Shown: positions 54,562 to 63,863, numbered from the stretch's first letter. The stretch: 64,000 bases of DNA from Algicola sagamiensis DSM 14643 (GCF_000374485.1 NZ_KB894492.1:393131-457130); one strand, 5' to 3'. Made by a program: numbers and translations. Notes: generated by a model from the letters alone, not told the origin.

Positions 54562-55943
54562 GGTGCATCGTTGGCTAGCATAGATGCTTCTTTGTAGTCC
54601 TCAATCAAATCAAGGTAATTATCTGTTGACCAGCCACGGCTTGCAGCTTCTGTCACAGCCTGATTCAAGAAAACAGAACCTTTGTCTGCCATGCCAATCT
54701 CAGAATAGGCAATGCCTAGTGTTGACAGAAGAATTGGACTGTTTTTATCCAATGTTCTTGCTTGCTCTGCATACTGAATTGCTTTCTTTGGATTTCTGAT
54801 TTGAGGATCATTACTCATGACCAGTAATTGTGCGTATTGAGTGATCGCTGGCATATAGCCCTGAACTGCAGAGTCTTTTAATAAACGCGCAGCTTCTTTC
54901 GGGTTGTATTCGATATTCTCAATATTTAACAACTCCATGGCGAGTTCATATGCAGCACGTTGGTGAAGTTTGTTTGCCGCATAAGTAAGCCAAGTATAAG
55001 CCTTGTTACGGTCTGGTTCACAAATATCCCCATGATTCAAACATTGCGCAATACGGTACTGTGAATTGGTGTGACCAGCTTTTGCTGATGTTAGGTAGTT
55101 TTTGACCGCTTCTTCCATATTACGTCGATCAGCGATTTGAAACTCTTGTAGCAAAGCATATTCAAAACGCGCTGCATCGTTGCCTTTTTTCGCTTTTCGT
55201 TTGAGTGAGGCGATATGTTTGTTACGAGCAGTTTTAACTTTAGCTTTTGCTGTACCGTCTTTCGGTTGAAGTGTAAATTTTTCAACAACGCCACTAATGC
55301 GGATTGGCTCACCATAAACATTTTGTTCTGTCTTGTAGCGCCATTGCTTTAAAGCAGATAGAACACGTTGATCGATCAGCCCCTTCGGAAAAGAAGATAG
55401 AACATCAGGGTTCTCAACTTCACCGTTTTCATTGATGTCAAAGCGTACAATTGACCATGCACCTTGCTGAGAAACATTTTTAATCGTTGAATAATCAGGG
55501 TTTACTGTTTTGGTTGGTTTGCGCGCTTCATGAGAAATGGCTTCGTCAGACTTTGCAAGCGGAAATAGTGAGCTTTCGATCGCGCCCTTTCCGTACATCT
55601 GGTTGAGAACTTTTAGCAAAGATTTTACTTCACGGCGAGAAGGAACATTTGCTCTTAACTCCAGATACTTCGCACGCGCATCTGGGTGCTTGTTTTCATG
55701 CGCAAGCATATACCAAGCCAGTGCTTTGTTCATGTTGGCTTCTGTACCTAAGCCCTGCTCATGCATTTGCGCAATCTTGAATTGAGCTTCAACATTTCCG
55801 AAGCGAGCCAAAGACTTAAGCTCAACCATTGCTTTCTCATACTTCCCTTCATTGAGCCATTGGTCGACCGTGTCTAAGTCCGCAGACGCGACAAAAGAAG
55901 CCAAACTCAAAGAAAAGCCTAATAACAAACTCTTAATTCTCAT
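54558..55943 (-). CDS. Sel1-repeat protein with embedded TonB-C domain
   Basis: 461 residues: signal peptide MRIKSLLLGFSLSLASFVASA, two or three Sel1-like repeats (KAMVELKSLARFGNVEAQFK, KALAWYMLAHENKHPDA), then a TonB C-terminal-type fold at about 155-225 (AWSIVRFDINENGEVENPDV, RVLSALKQWRYK), followed by further Sel1/TPR repeats (AVKNYLTSAKAGHTNSQYRI, KAYTWLTYAANKLHQRAAYE). Periplasmic. TonB-C domains contact outer-membrane receptors or envelope partners; here no TonB anchor helix is seen, so a scaffold role is inferred. Cotranscribed with the UDG-like gene. Confidence 0.8.
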   Translation of the reverse strand: MRIKSLLLGFSLSLASFVASADLDTVDQWLNEGKYEKAMVELKSLARFGNVEAQFKIAQMHEQGLGTEANMNKALAWYMLAHENKHPDARAKYLELRANVPSRREVKSLLKVLNQMYGKGAIESSLFPLAKSDEAISHEARKPTKTVNPDYSTIKNVSQQGAWSIVRFDINENGEVENPDVLSSFPKGLIDQRVLSALKQWRYKTEQNVYGEPIRISGVVEKFTLQPKDGTAKAKVKTARNKHIASLKRKAKKGNDAARFEYALLQEFQIADRRNMEEAVKNYLTSAKAGHTNSQYRIAQCLNHGDICEPDRNKAYTWLTYAANKLHQRAAYELAMELLNIENIEYNPKEAARLLKDSAVQGYMPAITQYAQLLVMSNDPQIRNPKKAIQYAEQARTLDKNSPILLSTLGIAYSEIGMADKGSVFLNQAVTEAASRGWSTDNYLDLIEDYKEASMLANDAP

Positions 55944-56113
55944 TACGCCTCGCCTAGCTTTAGGTTTTTACTGCGTAAAATGTAACATTATTGAATAGAT
56001 TGTAAAACAGTAAAATTAGGAAAATTTTTTATATACATACTTATGTATTAGAACATTTTGGGAAGAGCATCCACTTTTGAACACTCTTCAACCAGTTTCT
56101 TACTTATTTGACC

Positions 56114-57553
56114 TTAAAATAACCGATTCAATCCATTTAATGCAGCCACACGATATGCCTCTGCCATTGTTGGATAATTGAAAGTCGTGTTCACAAAGTA
56201 CTCAATGTTATTTGCAGGCCCCTTTTGTTGCATAATCGCTTGCCCGATATGAATGATCTCTGACGATCGCTCACCAAAGCAATGGATCCCTAAGATCTCT
56301 TTTGTTTCACGATGGAATAATATTTTGAGGCTTCCAACGCGACCTCCAGCGATTTGTGCACGCGCTAGGTGCTTGAACTGGGCGCGACCAACTTCGTACG
56401 GTACCTTCGCTTCTGTGAGCTCCTGCTCTGTTTTACCAACGGAGCTGATCTCCGGGATCGTGTAGATCCCTGTTGGGATATCTTTGATCAACTTTGAGTC
56501 ATCTGCATCTTGCAAGATTGAATTTGCAGCAATTCTTCCTTGATCAAATGCAGCACTTGCAAGGCTGGGGTATCCCACAACGTCTCCAATGGCATAAATA
56601 TTGGCGACATCTGTTTGGTATTGTTCGTTTACTTTCACCAAGCCACGGCCATCTGGCTTGATTCCAATTGCTTCTAGGTTGAGACGATCAGTATTCCCTG
56701 TCCTTCCATTTGCAAACAATAAGCAATCTGCTTTCATTTTCTTCCCTGATTGCATATGCAGGACAACGCCATCTTCTGTTGGCTCGATTTTTTCGAACAT
56801 CTCGTTATGACGGATCAAAACACCACTGTTCCAAAAGTGATAACTAAGCGAGTCAGAAATCTCTGCATCGAGGAAGGAAAGAAGACGCTCACGGGTATTA
56901 ATCAAGTCTACTTTGACACTGAGTCCACGAAAAATGGATGCATATTCACAACCGATGACCCCTGCACCATAGATGATAATGCTTCGTGGTGTATGTTTGA
57001 GCTGTAAAATGGTGTCACTGTCATAAATGCGCGGGTGAGAAAAATCGACATTCGATGGACGATATGGACGTGAGCCTGTTGCAATCACAATGTTTTCTGC
57101 GGTGATTTCTTCGGTTGCGCCATCTGGGTAGCTGACCTTGATGCGGTTTGCATCTACGAATGACGCTTCGCCATGATAAATTTTCACGGCATTTCGGTCA
57201 TAGAAACTCGTTCTGAGAGAGACCTGTTTTCCAATGACCGATTGTGTATGCCGAAGGATTTCAGTGAATGAAAGCTTGGGCTTTTTCTCACCAAAATTAA
57301 ACAAAGGGTTTGTCTTCAGCTCGATAAGACGGCTGACGGATTGGCGTAATGCCTTGGATGGAATCGTCCCCCAGTGTGTGCAGCCCCCTCCGACCGAACA
57401 ATGACGCTCGATAACGGCAACACGCTTATTACTTTTGGCGAGGTTCATTGCGGCACCTTCGCCACCCGGGCCGGTTCCAATAATGATCGTGTCGAAGTCG
57501 AAAGATTGAACTGCTGGTTTGGTGGGTTTTTTTGCTCTTTTCGTGTTTGCCAC
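56114..57553 (-). CDS. sthA: Soluble pyridine nucleotide transhydrogenase SthA
   Basis: 479 residues; FAD flavoprotein passing reducing equivalents between NADPH and NAD+. FAD site [17 protein letters not shown]; the disulfide-like segment is [15 protein letters not shown] with one Cys only, which is typical of SthA as opposed to redox-active disulfide reductases; NAD site [15 protein letters not shown]; late FAD motif [15 protein letters not shown]. The start appears to be GTG (57551-57553) with GAGG 7 bp upstream; a basic N-terminal extension of about 16 residues precedes the fold. Same strand as the desaturase upstream; E. coli also has sthA next to fabR. Confidence 0.95.
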   Translation of the reverse strand: MANTKRAKKPTKPAVQSFDFDTIIIGTGPGGEGAAMNLAKSNKRVAVIERHCSVGGGCTHWGTIPSKALRQSVSRLIELKTNPLFNFGEKKPKLSFTEILRHTQSVIGKQVSLRTSFYDRNAVKIYHGEASFVDANRIKVSYPDGATEEITAENIVIATGSRPYRPSNVDFSHPRIYDSDTILQLKHTPRSIIIYGAGVIGCEYASIFRGLSVKVDLINTRERLLSFLDAEISDSLSYHFWNSGVLIRHNEMFEKIEPTEDGVVLHMQSGKKMKADCLLFANGRTGNTDRLNLEAIGIKPDGRGLVKVNEQYQTDVANIYAIGDVVGYPSLASAAFDQGRIAANSILQDADDSKLIKDIPTGIYTIPEISSVGKTEQELTEAKVPYEVGRAQFKHLARAQIAGGRVGSLKILFHRETKEILGIHCFGERSSEIIHIGQAIMQQKGPANNIEYFVNTTFNYPTMAEAYRVAALNGLNRLF

Positions 57554-57623
57554 GACCTAACCTCAAATTGATAGCTTCTTATGGATTTACATAAGATTAT
57601 ACATTGTACAATGAGGTTAGGTC
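57554..57623 (-). promoter_or_regulatory. sthA promoter bracketed by a perfect 12-bp inverted repeat
   Basis: Arms GACCTAACCTCA (57554-57565) and TGAGGTTAGGTC (57612-57623), 46 bp apart. Between them, on the minus strand, TATAAT (57594-57599) is a good -10 with CTGACC 18 bp upstream as a weak -35 inside the far arm. The near arm contains the sthA ribosome site and touches its GTG start. Confidence 0.55.
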
Positions 57624-57653
57624 AGTTCTTTTTCTTAATTGTTCGAGATAAAT

Positions 57654-58769
57654 TTATACATAGGCGGCCGTCATCTCAAACCAGGCTTTCTTTTGGGAAA
57701 CCCAATTTTTCCGCATCATGTGATAGTTGGCCATCAGCAGCTCTAAGCGTTGTTTTGCATCTTTCTTTTTCTGCGCAATCTTATAAGCTGTTTTGGCCTC
57801 ATAATAGGCATGAAAATGCTCAAGTAGATTGTTATATTCCTCCCGCATTTTCGCAAGCATTTCCTGTGGATTTGGCCTTAAAGCAATCCCCTGTTCTATC
57901 CGCTTTAAACGCATCGCTAACTTCGCTTTTTCAATCTGTGCTTCTGTTGTACGGCGAAGGTTTTTTGCCGCGCCAAAGAAGCAAAGTGATGCGATGAGCC
58001 ACTTCGTTGGATCAAACTGCCACCAACGGACACCATTTCGGTAATCGAATTCAAAAATATGGTGAAAATTATGGTAGCCTTCACCAAAGGTCAACAACGC
58101 AAGAAACCCGTTATCACGAGAAGAATTCTTGTCGGTATAAGGCTGGCTGCCCCAGTAATGGGCGAGTGAGTTTATCAAGAACGTAAAATGATGGGAAAGA
58201 ACGAGACGTAGCACACCAACCGTGAGTAAAATACCAAGAATATCGCCATGGAGGATCCCGATCCCAAGCGGGATCCCGATATTGGTAATCATCGTTAGCG
58301 ACAAGTAGTGACGGTGTTGCCACATGACGACTTTATTTTTTTGCAGATCGCGTGCATTCGCGTACGCTTGACTGGGATTGGTTTGATATTCGCGTAGCAT
58401 CCAGCCAATATGACTAAACCAAAGCCCTCTTTTCGCAGAATACGGGTCTTTATGGTGATCATCAACAAAACGGTGATGGGTGCGATGATCGGATGCCCAA
58501 TGTAGAATACTGTTTTGCAGTGCAAAGGCACCACCAATCGCGTAAATAAATTCAACGACGGGGTGTGTTTCATAACTTTTATGGGACCAAAGACGGTGAT
58601 AGCCTGCGGTAATTGAAAGTTCACAAAAGCTTAATGCGATGATGGTCAGGATCAAATGAGAAAAATCGAATCCATGAGTCATGGCATACCAGGGAATACC
58701 GATTCCCGCGACCAATGCTGTTGATGTGAAAAGAATCAGATTGGTCCAAATAATTGGTGGTTTCTTCAT
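57654..58769 (-). CDS. Membrane fatty-acid (acyl-CoA) delta-9-type desaturase
   Basis: 371 residues with four hydrophobic segments in the first 220. Three histidine boxes: HRLWSH near 58, DHRTHHRFVD near 95 and EGYHNFHHIFEFDYRNG near 230, all intact for the di-iron site. The C-terminal 120 residues are a helical, charged tail (RTTEAQIEKAKLAMRLKRIE). Makes unsaturated fatty acids aerobically, complementing FabA/FabB. Divergent from fabR with an operator-like palindrome 14 bp before its start, so it is probably repressed by FabR. Confidence 0.92.
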   Translation of the reverse strand: MKKPPIIWTNLILFTSTALVAGIGIPWYAMTHGFDFSHLILTIIALSFCELSITAGYHRLWSHKSYETHPVVEFIYAIGGAFALQNSILHWASDHRTHHRFVDDHHKDPYSAKRGLWFSHIGWMLREYQTNPSQAYANARDLQKNKVVMWQHRHYLSLTMITNIGIPLGIGILHGDILGILLTVGVLRLVLSHHFTFLINSLAHYWGSQPYTDKNSSRDNGFLALLTFGEGYHNFHHIFEFDYRNGVRWWQFDPTKWLIASLCFFGAAKNLRRTTEAQIEKAKLAMRLKRIEQGIALRPNPQEMLAKMREEYNNLLEHFHAYYEAKTAYKIAQKKKDAKQRLELLMANYHMMRKNWVSQKKAWFEMTAAYV

Positions 58770-58782
58770 AAGAGTTATTTTT

Positions 58783-58800
58783 GGCTTACAAGTGTTAGCC
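58783..58800. promoter_or_regulatory. Putative FabR operator
   Basis: GGCTTACA-AG-TGTTAGCC: an 18-bp palindrome with one mismatch between the desaturase (14 bp away) and fabR. Its layout matches FabR sites of enterobacteria (AGCGTACA and its complement around two central bases). Binding is inferred. Confidence 0.6.
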
Positions 58801-58877
58801 TAAATTATTGCACATGGGGTTTTGAATGAGAAGCCTCATGCTTGTGATGGATAGAATATGTTTAAGAAGGTGATGTT

Positions 58878-59492
58878 TTGGGGATCAGAGCACAACAGAA
58901 AGAAAAAACCAGAAGGGCACTGATAGATGCAGCCCTATCACAGCTGTGCGCCGAGCAGAGCTTTGGCAGTTTAAGCCTTAGGGAAGTTTCTCGGGAAGCG
59001 GGGATTGCTCCAACGTCTTTTTATCGCCATTTCAAAGATATGGATGAACTTGGTTTGACACTCGTCGATGAGGCCGGCCTAGCACTTCGCCAAATGATGC
59101 GTAAAGCTAGGCAGCGGATCACCAAAGATCGCAGTGTGATCATTACATCGATCGATACGTTTATGGAGTTCATTGAAAGCAACAGCAATGTTTTTCGTCT
59201 ATTGCTGAGAGAGCGTTCAGGGACTTCTGCTGCATTCCGAGCTGCGGTCGCGCGCGAAATACATCATTTTATTCAAGAGCTTTCAGAATACATCGAAAAG
59301 ACAACGGAATGCACTCTTGAACAGGCGAATATTCAGGCTGAAGCGATGGTGACGATTGTATTTAATGCAGGTGCAGAGGCATTGGATATGACCAAAGCAC
59401 AACGAAAAGTACTCAGTGAGAAAATTGTCTGGCAGCTGCGATTATTAGCAAAAGGTGCGGATTTTTATTTTACGAAAAGAGCCCCTTCCTAG
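58878..59492 (+). CDS. fabR: TetR-family repressor of unsaturated fatty-acid genes FabR
   Basis: 204 residues. The start is TTG at 58878 with AAGAAGG 7 bp upstream; a stop (TAA, 58863) closes the frame just before and no ATG is available. The HTH is [20 protein letters not shown], nearly the E. coli FabR sequence; the C-terminal ligand domain senses the saturated/unsaturated acyl balance. Divergent from the desaturase. Confidence 0.95.
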   Translation: MGIRAQQKEKTRRALIDAALSQLCAEQSFGSLSLREVSREAGIAPTSFYRHFKDMDELGLTLVDEAGLALRQMMRKARQRITKDRSVIITSIDTFMEFIESNSNVFRLLLRERSGTSAAFRAAVAREIHHFIQELSEYIEKTTECTLEQANIQAEAMVTIVFNAGAEALDMTKAQRKVLSEKIVWQLRLLAKGADFYFTKRAPS

Positions 59493-59507
59493 GGGCTGTT
59501 GATTTTT
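59480..59507 (+). terminator. Intrinsic terminator at the fabR 3' end
   Basis: AGCCCCT / AGGGGCT (59480-59486, 59491-59497), 4-nt loop, followed by GTTGATTTTT. The fabR stop codon lies in the hairpin. Confidence 0.8.
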
Positions 59508-59561
59508 CATCAATCACAGTGTGCATTTCCGAAAGCATCAACAGACCTTGGCTTTTCTGAT

Positions 59562-60659
59562 TTACTTTTTCGTCAGCATCACGCCAGACTCTATGTGGTG
59601 GGTGTAAGGAAATTGATCAAAGATTGCAAAACGTTCGACTGTATGCGTTTCCGTTAATGTTTTCAGATTATCAACCAATGTATCTGGGTTACAGGAAATA
59701 TAGATAATATGGTCGAATGATTGCACGAGCTTCACGGTTTCTTCATCCAGACCTGCTCTTGGTGGATCGACAAGCACGGTGTTGCAATTGTAACTGCTAA
59801 AATCAATATTTTTGAGTGATTTATGTGGCTTCCCATGTAGCCGCGCATCTGAAAATTCTTCGCTAGAAATCCGGATGATTTCAACATTTTCAATTTGATT
59901 CGCTGCAATATTGAATTGTGCAGATTGAACAGAAGGTTTAGAAATTTCTGTACCAAGTACACGCTCAAAACGATCAGCAAGTGCGAGAGAGAAATTACCA
60001 TTCCCACAATAGAGCTCTAATAAATCGCCAGAGAGTCCTTCACTGACACTTCTTGCCCAAGACAACATCTTTTGATTCACAATCCCATTGGGTTGGGTGA
60101 AACTGTTTTCTACTTGCTTATAAACGAGTTCTTTCCCATCAACATTGAGCTTTTCGAGGACAAAATCGCGTTCAACCAATAATTTTTGTTTTCTAGAACG
60201 ACCAATAAACTGAATATTGAATTGTGATGACAATGTTTCTTTGAGTTGTTTGATCTCAGTTTCCCAGTGCTCGTCTAACGGACGATGATAAATCAGTGAA
60301 ACTAAGATCTCACCACTGAGTGTCGATAAATAATCAATCTGGTAAAGCTTTCTACGCAGGATATCATTTGGCTTCAATGCATCGATGAGAACTGGCATCA
60401 GCTGATAAACGGTTTCATGAGCTGGTAAAAATGAGTCAACACGGAATTTACTTTTGTCTTCTGGATTAAACATGATGTGGTACAAATCGTCACCATCATG
60501 CCAGACACGAAACTCCGCACGCAGTCGATAGTGTTTTTCTGCTGAGGTGAACACTTCGATCTCAGGCACGTTAAACAAAGAAAATTGCGCTTTTATACCA
60601 GCTTTTTTCTCTGCTAACTGTTGTTCATATTGACTGGGATCTATACTGCCAACTGCCAT
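59562..60659 (-). CDS. trmA: tRNA (uracil(54)-C(5))-methyltransferase TrmA
   Basis: 365 residues from ATG 60659 (AGGA 8 bp upstream). SAM motif LLELYCGNGNFSLALA, DPPRAGLDEETV with catalytic surroundings, and the nucleophile Cys in YISCNPDTLVDNL. Makes T54 in tRNAs. No Fe-S cysteine cluster, which distinguishes it from RlmD/RlmC. Upstream of fabR on the opposite strand, as in E. coli. Confidence 0.95.
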   Translation of the reverse strand: MAVGSIDPSQYEQQLAEKKAGIKAQFSLFNVPEIEVFTSAEKHYRLRAEFRVWHDGDDLYHIMFNPEDKSKFRVDSFLPAHETVYQLMPVLIDALKPNDILRRKLYQIDYLSTLSGEILVSLIYHRPLDEHWETEIKQLKETLSSQFNIQFIGRSRKQKLLVERDFVLEKLNVDGKELVYKQVENSFTQPNGIVNQKMLSWARSVSEGLSGDLLELYCGNGNFSLALADRFERVLGTEISKPSVQSAQFNIAANQIENVEIIRISSEEFSDARLHGKPHKSLKNIDFSSYNCNTVLVDPPRAGLDEETVKLVQSFDHIIYISCNPDTLVDNLKTLTETHTVERFAIFDQFPYTHHIESGVMLTKK

Positions 60660-60858
60660 AATTATATTCCTGCTCAATACCTGATAAGTCTAAAAAGAGC
60701 GCACATTGTAGATGGATTTAACAAGATGTCTAGCGGTTGATTATTTTTAATTCAAATTAGGCGTTAAACTTATTCTGTATGGACGAAAAAATTATTAAAA
60801 ATTTTTCTATTTCTGCCGCTATATATACATAAAAGGCGTTCACAAGGGGGGCCTCGAC

Positions 60859-62112
60859 ATGAATTTCGGCGACATCAAATCATTTGTGAAAGACTCCAAT
60901 TTCTTTAAAGGCTTTGATTATCAACAACAAGCTATCGAAAAGGAGCGTGTGCAGGCAAAAGTCGAGCGCCAGGATACTTTTGTTCATCAATCCAGTCAGC
61001 TCAGCATTACCAATAAAATTGTGATGCAAACGATGGCTGACAAAATGGGAAAAAAAGACGCGCTTCCGGCTGAGCAAGACTTTGATGGCGGTTTTGACTT
61101 CGAAACTATCGCCAATAATGTGATGCAATTTGTTGAAGGTGCAGTGTTGATGGCAAAGCAAAATGGTGCCAGTGATGATGAACTGCAACATATGCTAGGC
61201 AAAGCGAAAGAAGGGATCGAGCAAGGTTTTGCAGAAGCAAAAGAAATCCTCAATCAGATGAATCTGATGAATGAGGAAATCGAAACTGGGATTGCCAAGA
61301 GTTACGACTTGATTCAAGAACGTATGGGACACTTTGAAGAAGCACTGTTTGGTAAACCTGATGAAGTAGGACCTGAACCATTCGTTCCATCAAAAAGTGT
61401 CTCAATCGGTGGAGAAATCGATTACCAACGCAAAGAAGCAGGTGATTTGACGATCACAACGGCTGAGGGCGATAAAGTCAGTTTCTCTTTCTCCAGTCAG
61501 GTTCAATATACAGAAGCATATAATGTCGCAGCGCAATTTGGTGAAGGTGGTGGGCAGGCTTCCGGCTATTATGAGCAATCATTCTATCAGGCTGTTGGTT
61601 TTAGCTTTACAGTTGAAGGTGACTTGAATGAGGAAGAGCAGGAAGCAATTGCAAACTTGGTCAATGATATTTCGAAACTATCTGATGACTTCTTTAATGG
61701 CGACATTGATAAAGCATTTCAACAAGCTCTGGATTTGGGTTATGACGAATCACAAATCGTGGGCTTTGCATTGAATCTAAGCTATCAAGAACAAGTGAAG
61801 GTGACACAGACTTATCAAGAGGTCTCGAACTATCAACCTCAAGAAGCTCCTGTTGAGGAAAGGCCGAAACTTTCAAGCTTGATGCCACCACTGAATTCTT
61901 ACTTGAAAGACTTGTTGAAAGTGGTAGAAGAAGCGAAGGCGCAACTGGAGAATATGGATTCATTCGATACGCTGGCTTCACGGATCCTCCATGAACAAAT
62001 GCAACCAGAAGAGCAGGATAAAGTGGATCAAGCAATTGAGCGTTTTAGAAGCCTGAATATTGCATTATTGAAGAATTTACCAGAACCCGCTCCGATTGAA
62101 GATGCAGAATAA
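60859..62112 (+). CDS. DUF5610-like acidic protein of unknown function
   Basis: 417 residues, acidic, Gln/Glu-rich, without signal peptide or membrane segment. Two similar helical blocks: FETIANNVMQFVEGAVLMAK with ASDDELQHMLGKAKEGIEQG, and later IANLVNDISKLSDDFFNGDI with FQQALDLGYDESQIVGFALN. A beta-rich central region (ITTAEGDKVSFSFSSQVQYT) lies between. This layout resembles DUF5610 proteins of Vibrio and Shewanella; the name is from memory. Strong ribosome site AAGGGG before ATG. It ends with a terminator that overlaps the murI start. Confidence 0.7.
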   Translation: MNFGDIKSFVKDSNFFKGFDYQQQAIEKERVQAKVERQDTFVHQSSQLSITNKIVMQTMADKMGKKDALPAEQDFDGGFDFETIANNVMQFVEGAVLMAKQNGASDDELQHMLGKAKEGIEQGFAEAKEILNQMNLMNEEIETGIAKSYDLIQERMGHFEEALFGKPDEVGPEPFVPSKSVSIGGEIDYQRKEAGDLTITTAEGDKVSFSFSSQVQYTEAYNVAAQFGEGGGQASGYYEQSFYQAVGFSFTVEGDLNEEEQEAIANLVNDISKLSDDFFNGDIDKAFQQALDLGYDESQIVGFALNLSYQEQVKVTQTYQEVSNYQPQEAPVEERPKLSSLMPPLNSYLKDLLKVVEEAKAQLENMDSFDTLASRILHEQMQPEEQDKVDQAIERFRSLNIALLKNLPEPAPIEDAE

Positions 62113-62154
62113 GAAAGACACATTTCTTTTCAGCACAAAAATTGGCAAAATAGG

Positions 62155-62179
62155 CCCCCTTTAGTGTAAGGGGGTTTTT
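62155..62179 (+). terminator. Intrinsic terminator overlapping the murI ribosome site
   Basis: CCCCCTT / AAGGGGG (62155-62161, 62168-62174), 6-nt loop, five T (62175-62179). The 3' arm AAGGGGG is also the only Shine-Dalgarno-like sequence for the murI start at 62184. Confidence 0.85.
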
Positions 62180-62183
62180 GTTT

Positions 62184-62963
62184 GTGAAAGGGCATATTGT
62201 TGTCATTGATTCAGGTATTGGTGGACTTTCCGTTCTTACCCAAATTCGGTCACGCTTACCGGAAGTCAGCTATAGCTATGCCATGGATAATCAATATCTT
62301 CCTTACGGTGAGCTTCCCTATACAACCTTGATTGAACGATTACAATGGATGATCAAGCAGGTATTGGTCCATGAGTCGCCGGATCTGTTTGTCATTGCAT
62401 GTAATACAGCCAGTACGCAAGCATTAGATGTACTCAGAACTCAGGTCGCTCAACCGATTGTGGGCGTCGTTCCAGCCATTAAACCTGCCGCGAAGCTTTC
62501 AACGCATCAAGAAATCCTCTTACTAGCCACCCCCGCGACGGTTGATGGCGTATATGTGCAAAGTTTAATTGATCAATTCGCTGTGGGTTGTCATGTTCAT
62601 CGAGTGGGATCTGCGGGACTTGTTCATCTCGCAGAAAAGAAACTGCAAAGTCAAATTTCCATGAATGAACAAGTATATGATGAGTTGAAACAAGATTTGC
62701 CCCACCTCAAGAAAGTTGATGTTGTGATCCTTGGGTGTACTCACTTTCCATTTCTTCTCGAAGAACTTCAATTTACTTTTGGGGAAAGTGTACAAATTGT
62801 TGATTCTGGGGAAGCGATTGCAAGACGTGTTGAAGCATTATTACAAATTCAAACGAACGGAAAGACGAGGGAACAGTCATTATATGTTTCAAAAGCTTTA
62901 ACTGTAGATATGAAGACGCAATTGAATCATACATACGGTTTTGAAGAAGTGAGCTTGTTATAA
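62184..62963 (+). CDS. murI: Glutamate racemase
   Basis: 259 residues from GTG 62184; makes D-glutamate for peptidoglycan. Conserved IDSGIGGLSVL at the start, catalytic Cys in VIACNTASTQAL and Cys in ILGCTHFPFL. An in-frame TTG six bases earlier (62178) is inside the terminator T-run and less likely. murI just ahead of an rRNA operon is the arrangement known at E. coli rrnB. Confidence 0.93.
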   Translation: MKGHIVVIDSGIGGLSVLTQIRSRLPEVSYSYAMDNQYLPYGELPYTTLIERLQWMIKQVLVHESPDLFVIACNTASTQALDVLRTQVAQPIVGVVPAIKPAAKLSTHQEILLLATPATVDGVYVQSLIDQFAVGCHVHRVGSAGLVHLAEKKLQSQISMNEQVYDELKQDLPHLKKVDVVILGCTHFPFLLEELQFTFGESVQIVDSGEAIARRVEALLQIQTNGKTREQSLYVSKALTVDMKTQLNHTYGFEEVSLL

Positions 62964-62992
62964 GAGAAGTGATGTTGATTGGGTAAGTCATG

Positions 62993-63022
62993 AGTCAGTG
63001 ACTGCAATGCGAGCCACTGACT
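62993..63022. terminator. Weak hairpin between murI and the RRM gene
   Basis: AGTCAGTG / CACTGACT (62993-63000, 63015-63022) with a 14-nt loop, between two convergent genes; no U-run. Confidence 0.4.
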
Positions 63023-63037
63023 TGAAAGATGAAAAAG

Positions 63038-63514
63038 TTATCCGATTGACTCAACACCTTGTGCATTTGGTGCTTCATCCATCGCATTACTTTTATCTTG
63101 CGCTTCACCAACCTTGATGACACGGCTTTGAAACTCGGTTTCGTTCAATGCAGAGATCACATTCACTGCATCGCTTTCTGCCATTTCAACAAATCCGAAA
63201 CCTTTACGCTTTCCTGTATTTCTATCTTTAATAAGACGAACAGAAAAAACCTGACCATGCTGGCTAAATAATTTTCTTACCGCTGCTTCGTTTGCACGAT
63301 AGGGTAAGTTGCCGACATAAACAGTTTTTGTTTTGGGACGGAACGAAATATTGTTCTTATATAGAAGGAATGTAATTGCAGCGCCTGAAACTAAAGATCC
63401 TATAGAAAAAGCCATTGAAACTGACATGAAAGACAGGTCAGCAAGGCTCAGGCCAAAAAATCCCAATACCGCAATAGCCAGAGATGTCATAATAGCTGAT
63501 TGTATTGGTGTCAT
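63038..63514 (-). CDS. Membrane-anchored RRM RNA-binding protein
   Basis: 158 residues: two hydrophobic segments (about 7-24 and 31-52) and then one RRM at 63-140 with RNP2 VYVGNL and RNP1 KGFGFVEM, and a disordered acidic tail. RRM proteins are uncommon in bacteria; the N-terminal membrane hairpin would place the RRM at the inner face of the membrane. It faces away from the rRNA operon promoter region. RNA target unknown. Confidence 0.85.
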   Translation of the reverse strand: MTPIQSAIMTSLAIAVLGFFGLSLADLSFMSVSMAFSIGSLVSGAAITFLLYKNNISFRPKTKTVYVGNLPYRANEAAVRKLFSQHGQVFSVRLIKDRNTGKRKGFGFVEMAESDAVNVISALNETEFQSRVIKVGEAQDKSNAMDEAPNAQGVESIG

Positions 63515-63710
63515 GTTGATATACCTAAAATTGAATTAAACAAACATTAAACACATATATCATAACGGTTAAAAATGCACCCGCCAATAGCTGAATGATG
63601 TAAAACCGTCAGATTCATGCAAATCAATCGTTTGTATTTTACCCAAAAATGCTGATTTTGCATCAAAAATGACCATCTGAAAGTTTTTTTAAAAAAGTTT
63701 CAAAAAACAC

Positions 63711-63738
63711 TTGCGCCCTTCGATGAAATCTCTATAAT
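63711..63738 (+). promoter_or_regulatory. rRNA promoter P1
   Basis: TTGCGC (63711-63716), 16-bp spacer, TATAAT (63733-63738), discriminator GCGCTCCC. A/T-rich UP-element-like tract with T and A runs just upstream. Confidence 0.8.
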
Positions 63739-63835
63739 GCGCTCCCACACCAACAGGGGGCAGGGCAAACAAGCCGGCGACTGAAGGTGAGGTTGTTGAG
63801 AAGAGGTTCTTCGAAATTAACTTTCAAAATAAAGG

Positions 63836-63863
63836 TTGACTTCGAAAGAAAACATCGTAAAAT
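63836..63863 (+). promoter_or_regulatory. rRNA promoter P2
   Basis: TTGACT (63836-63841), 16-bp spacer, TAAAAT (63858-63863), followed by G/C-rich GGCCGCC. Confidence 0.78.
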
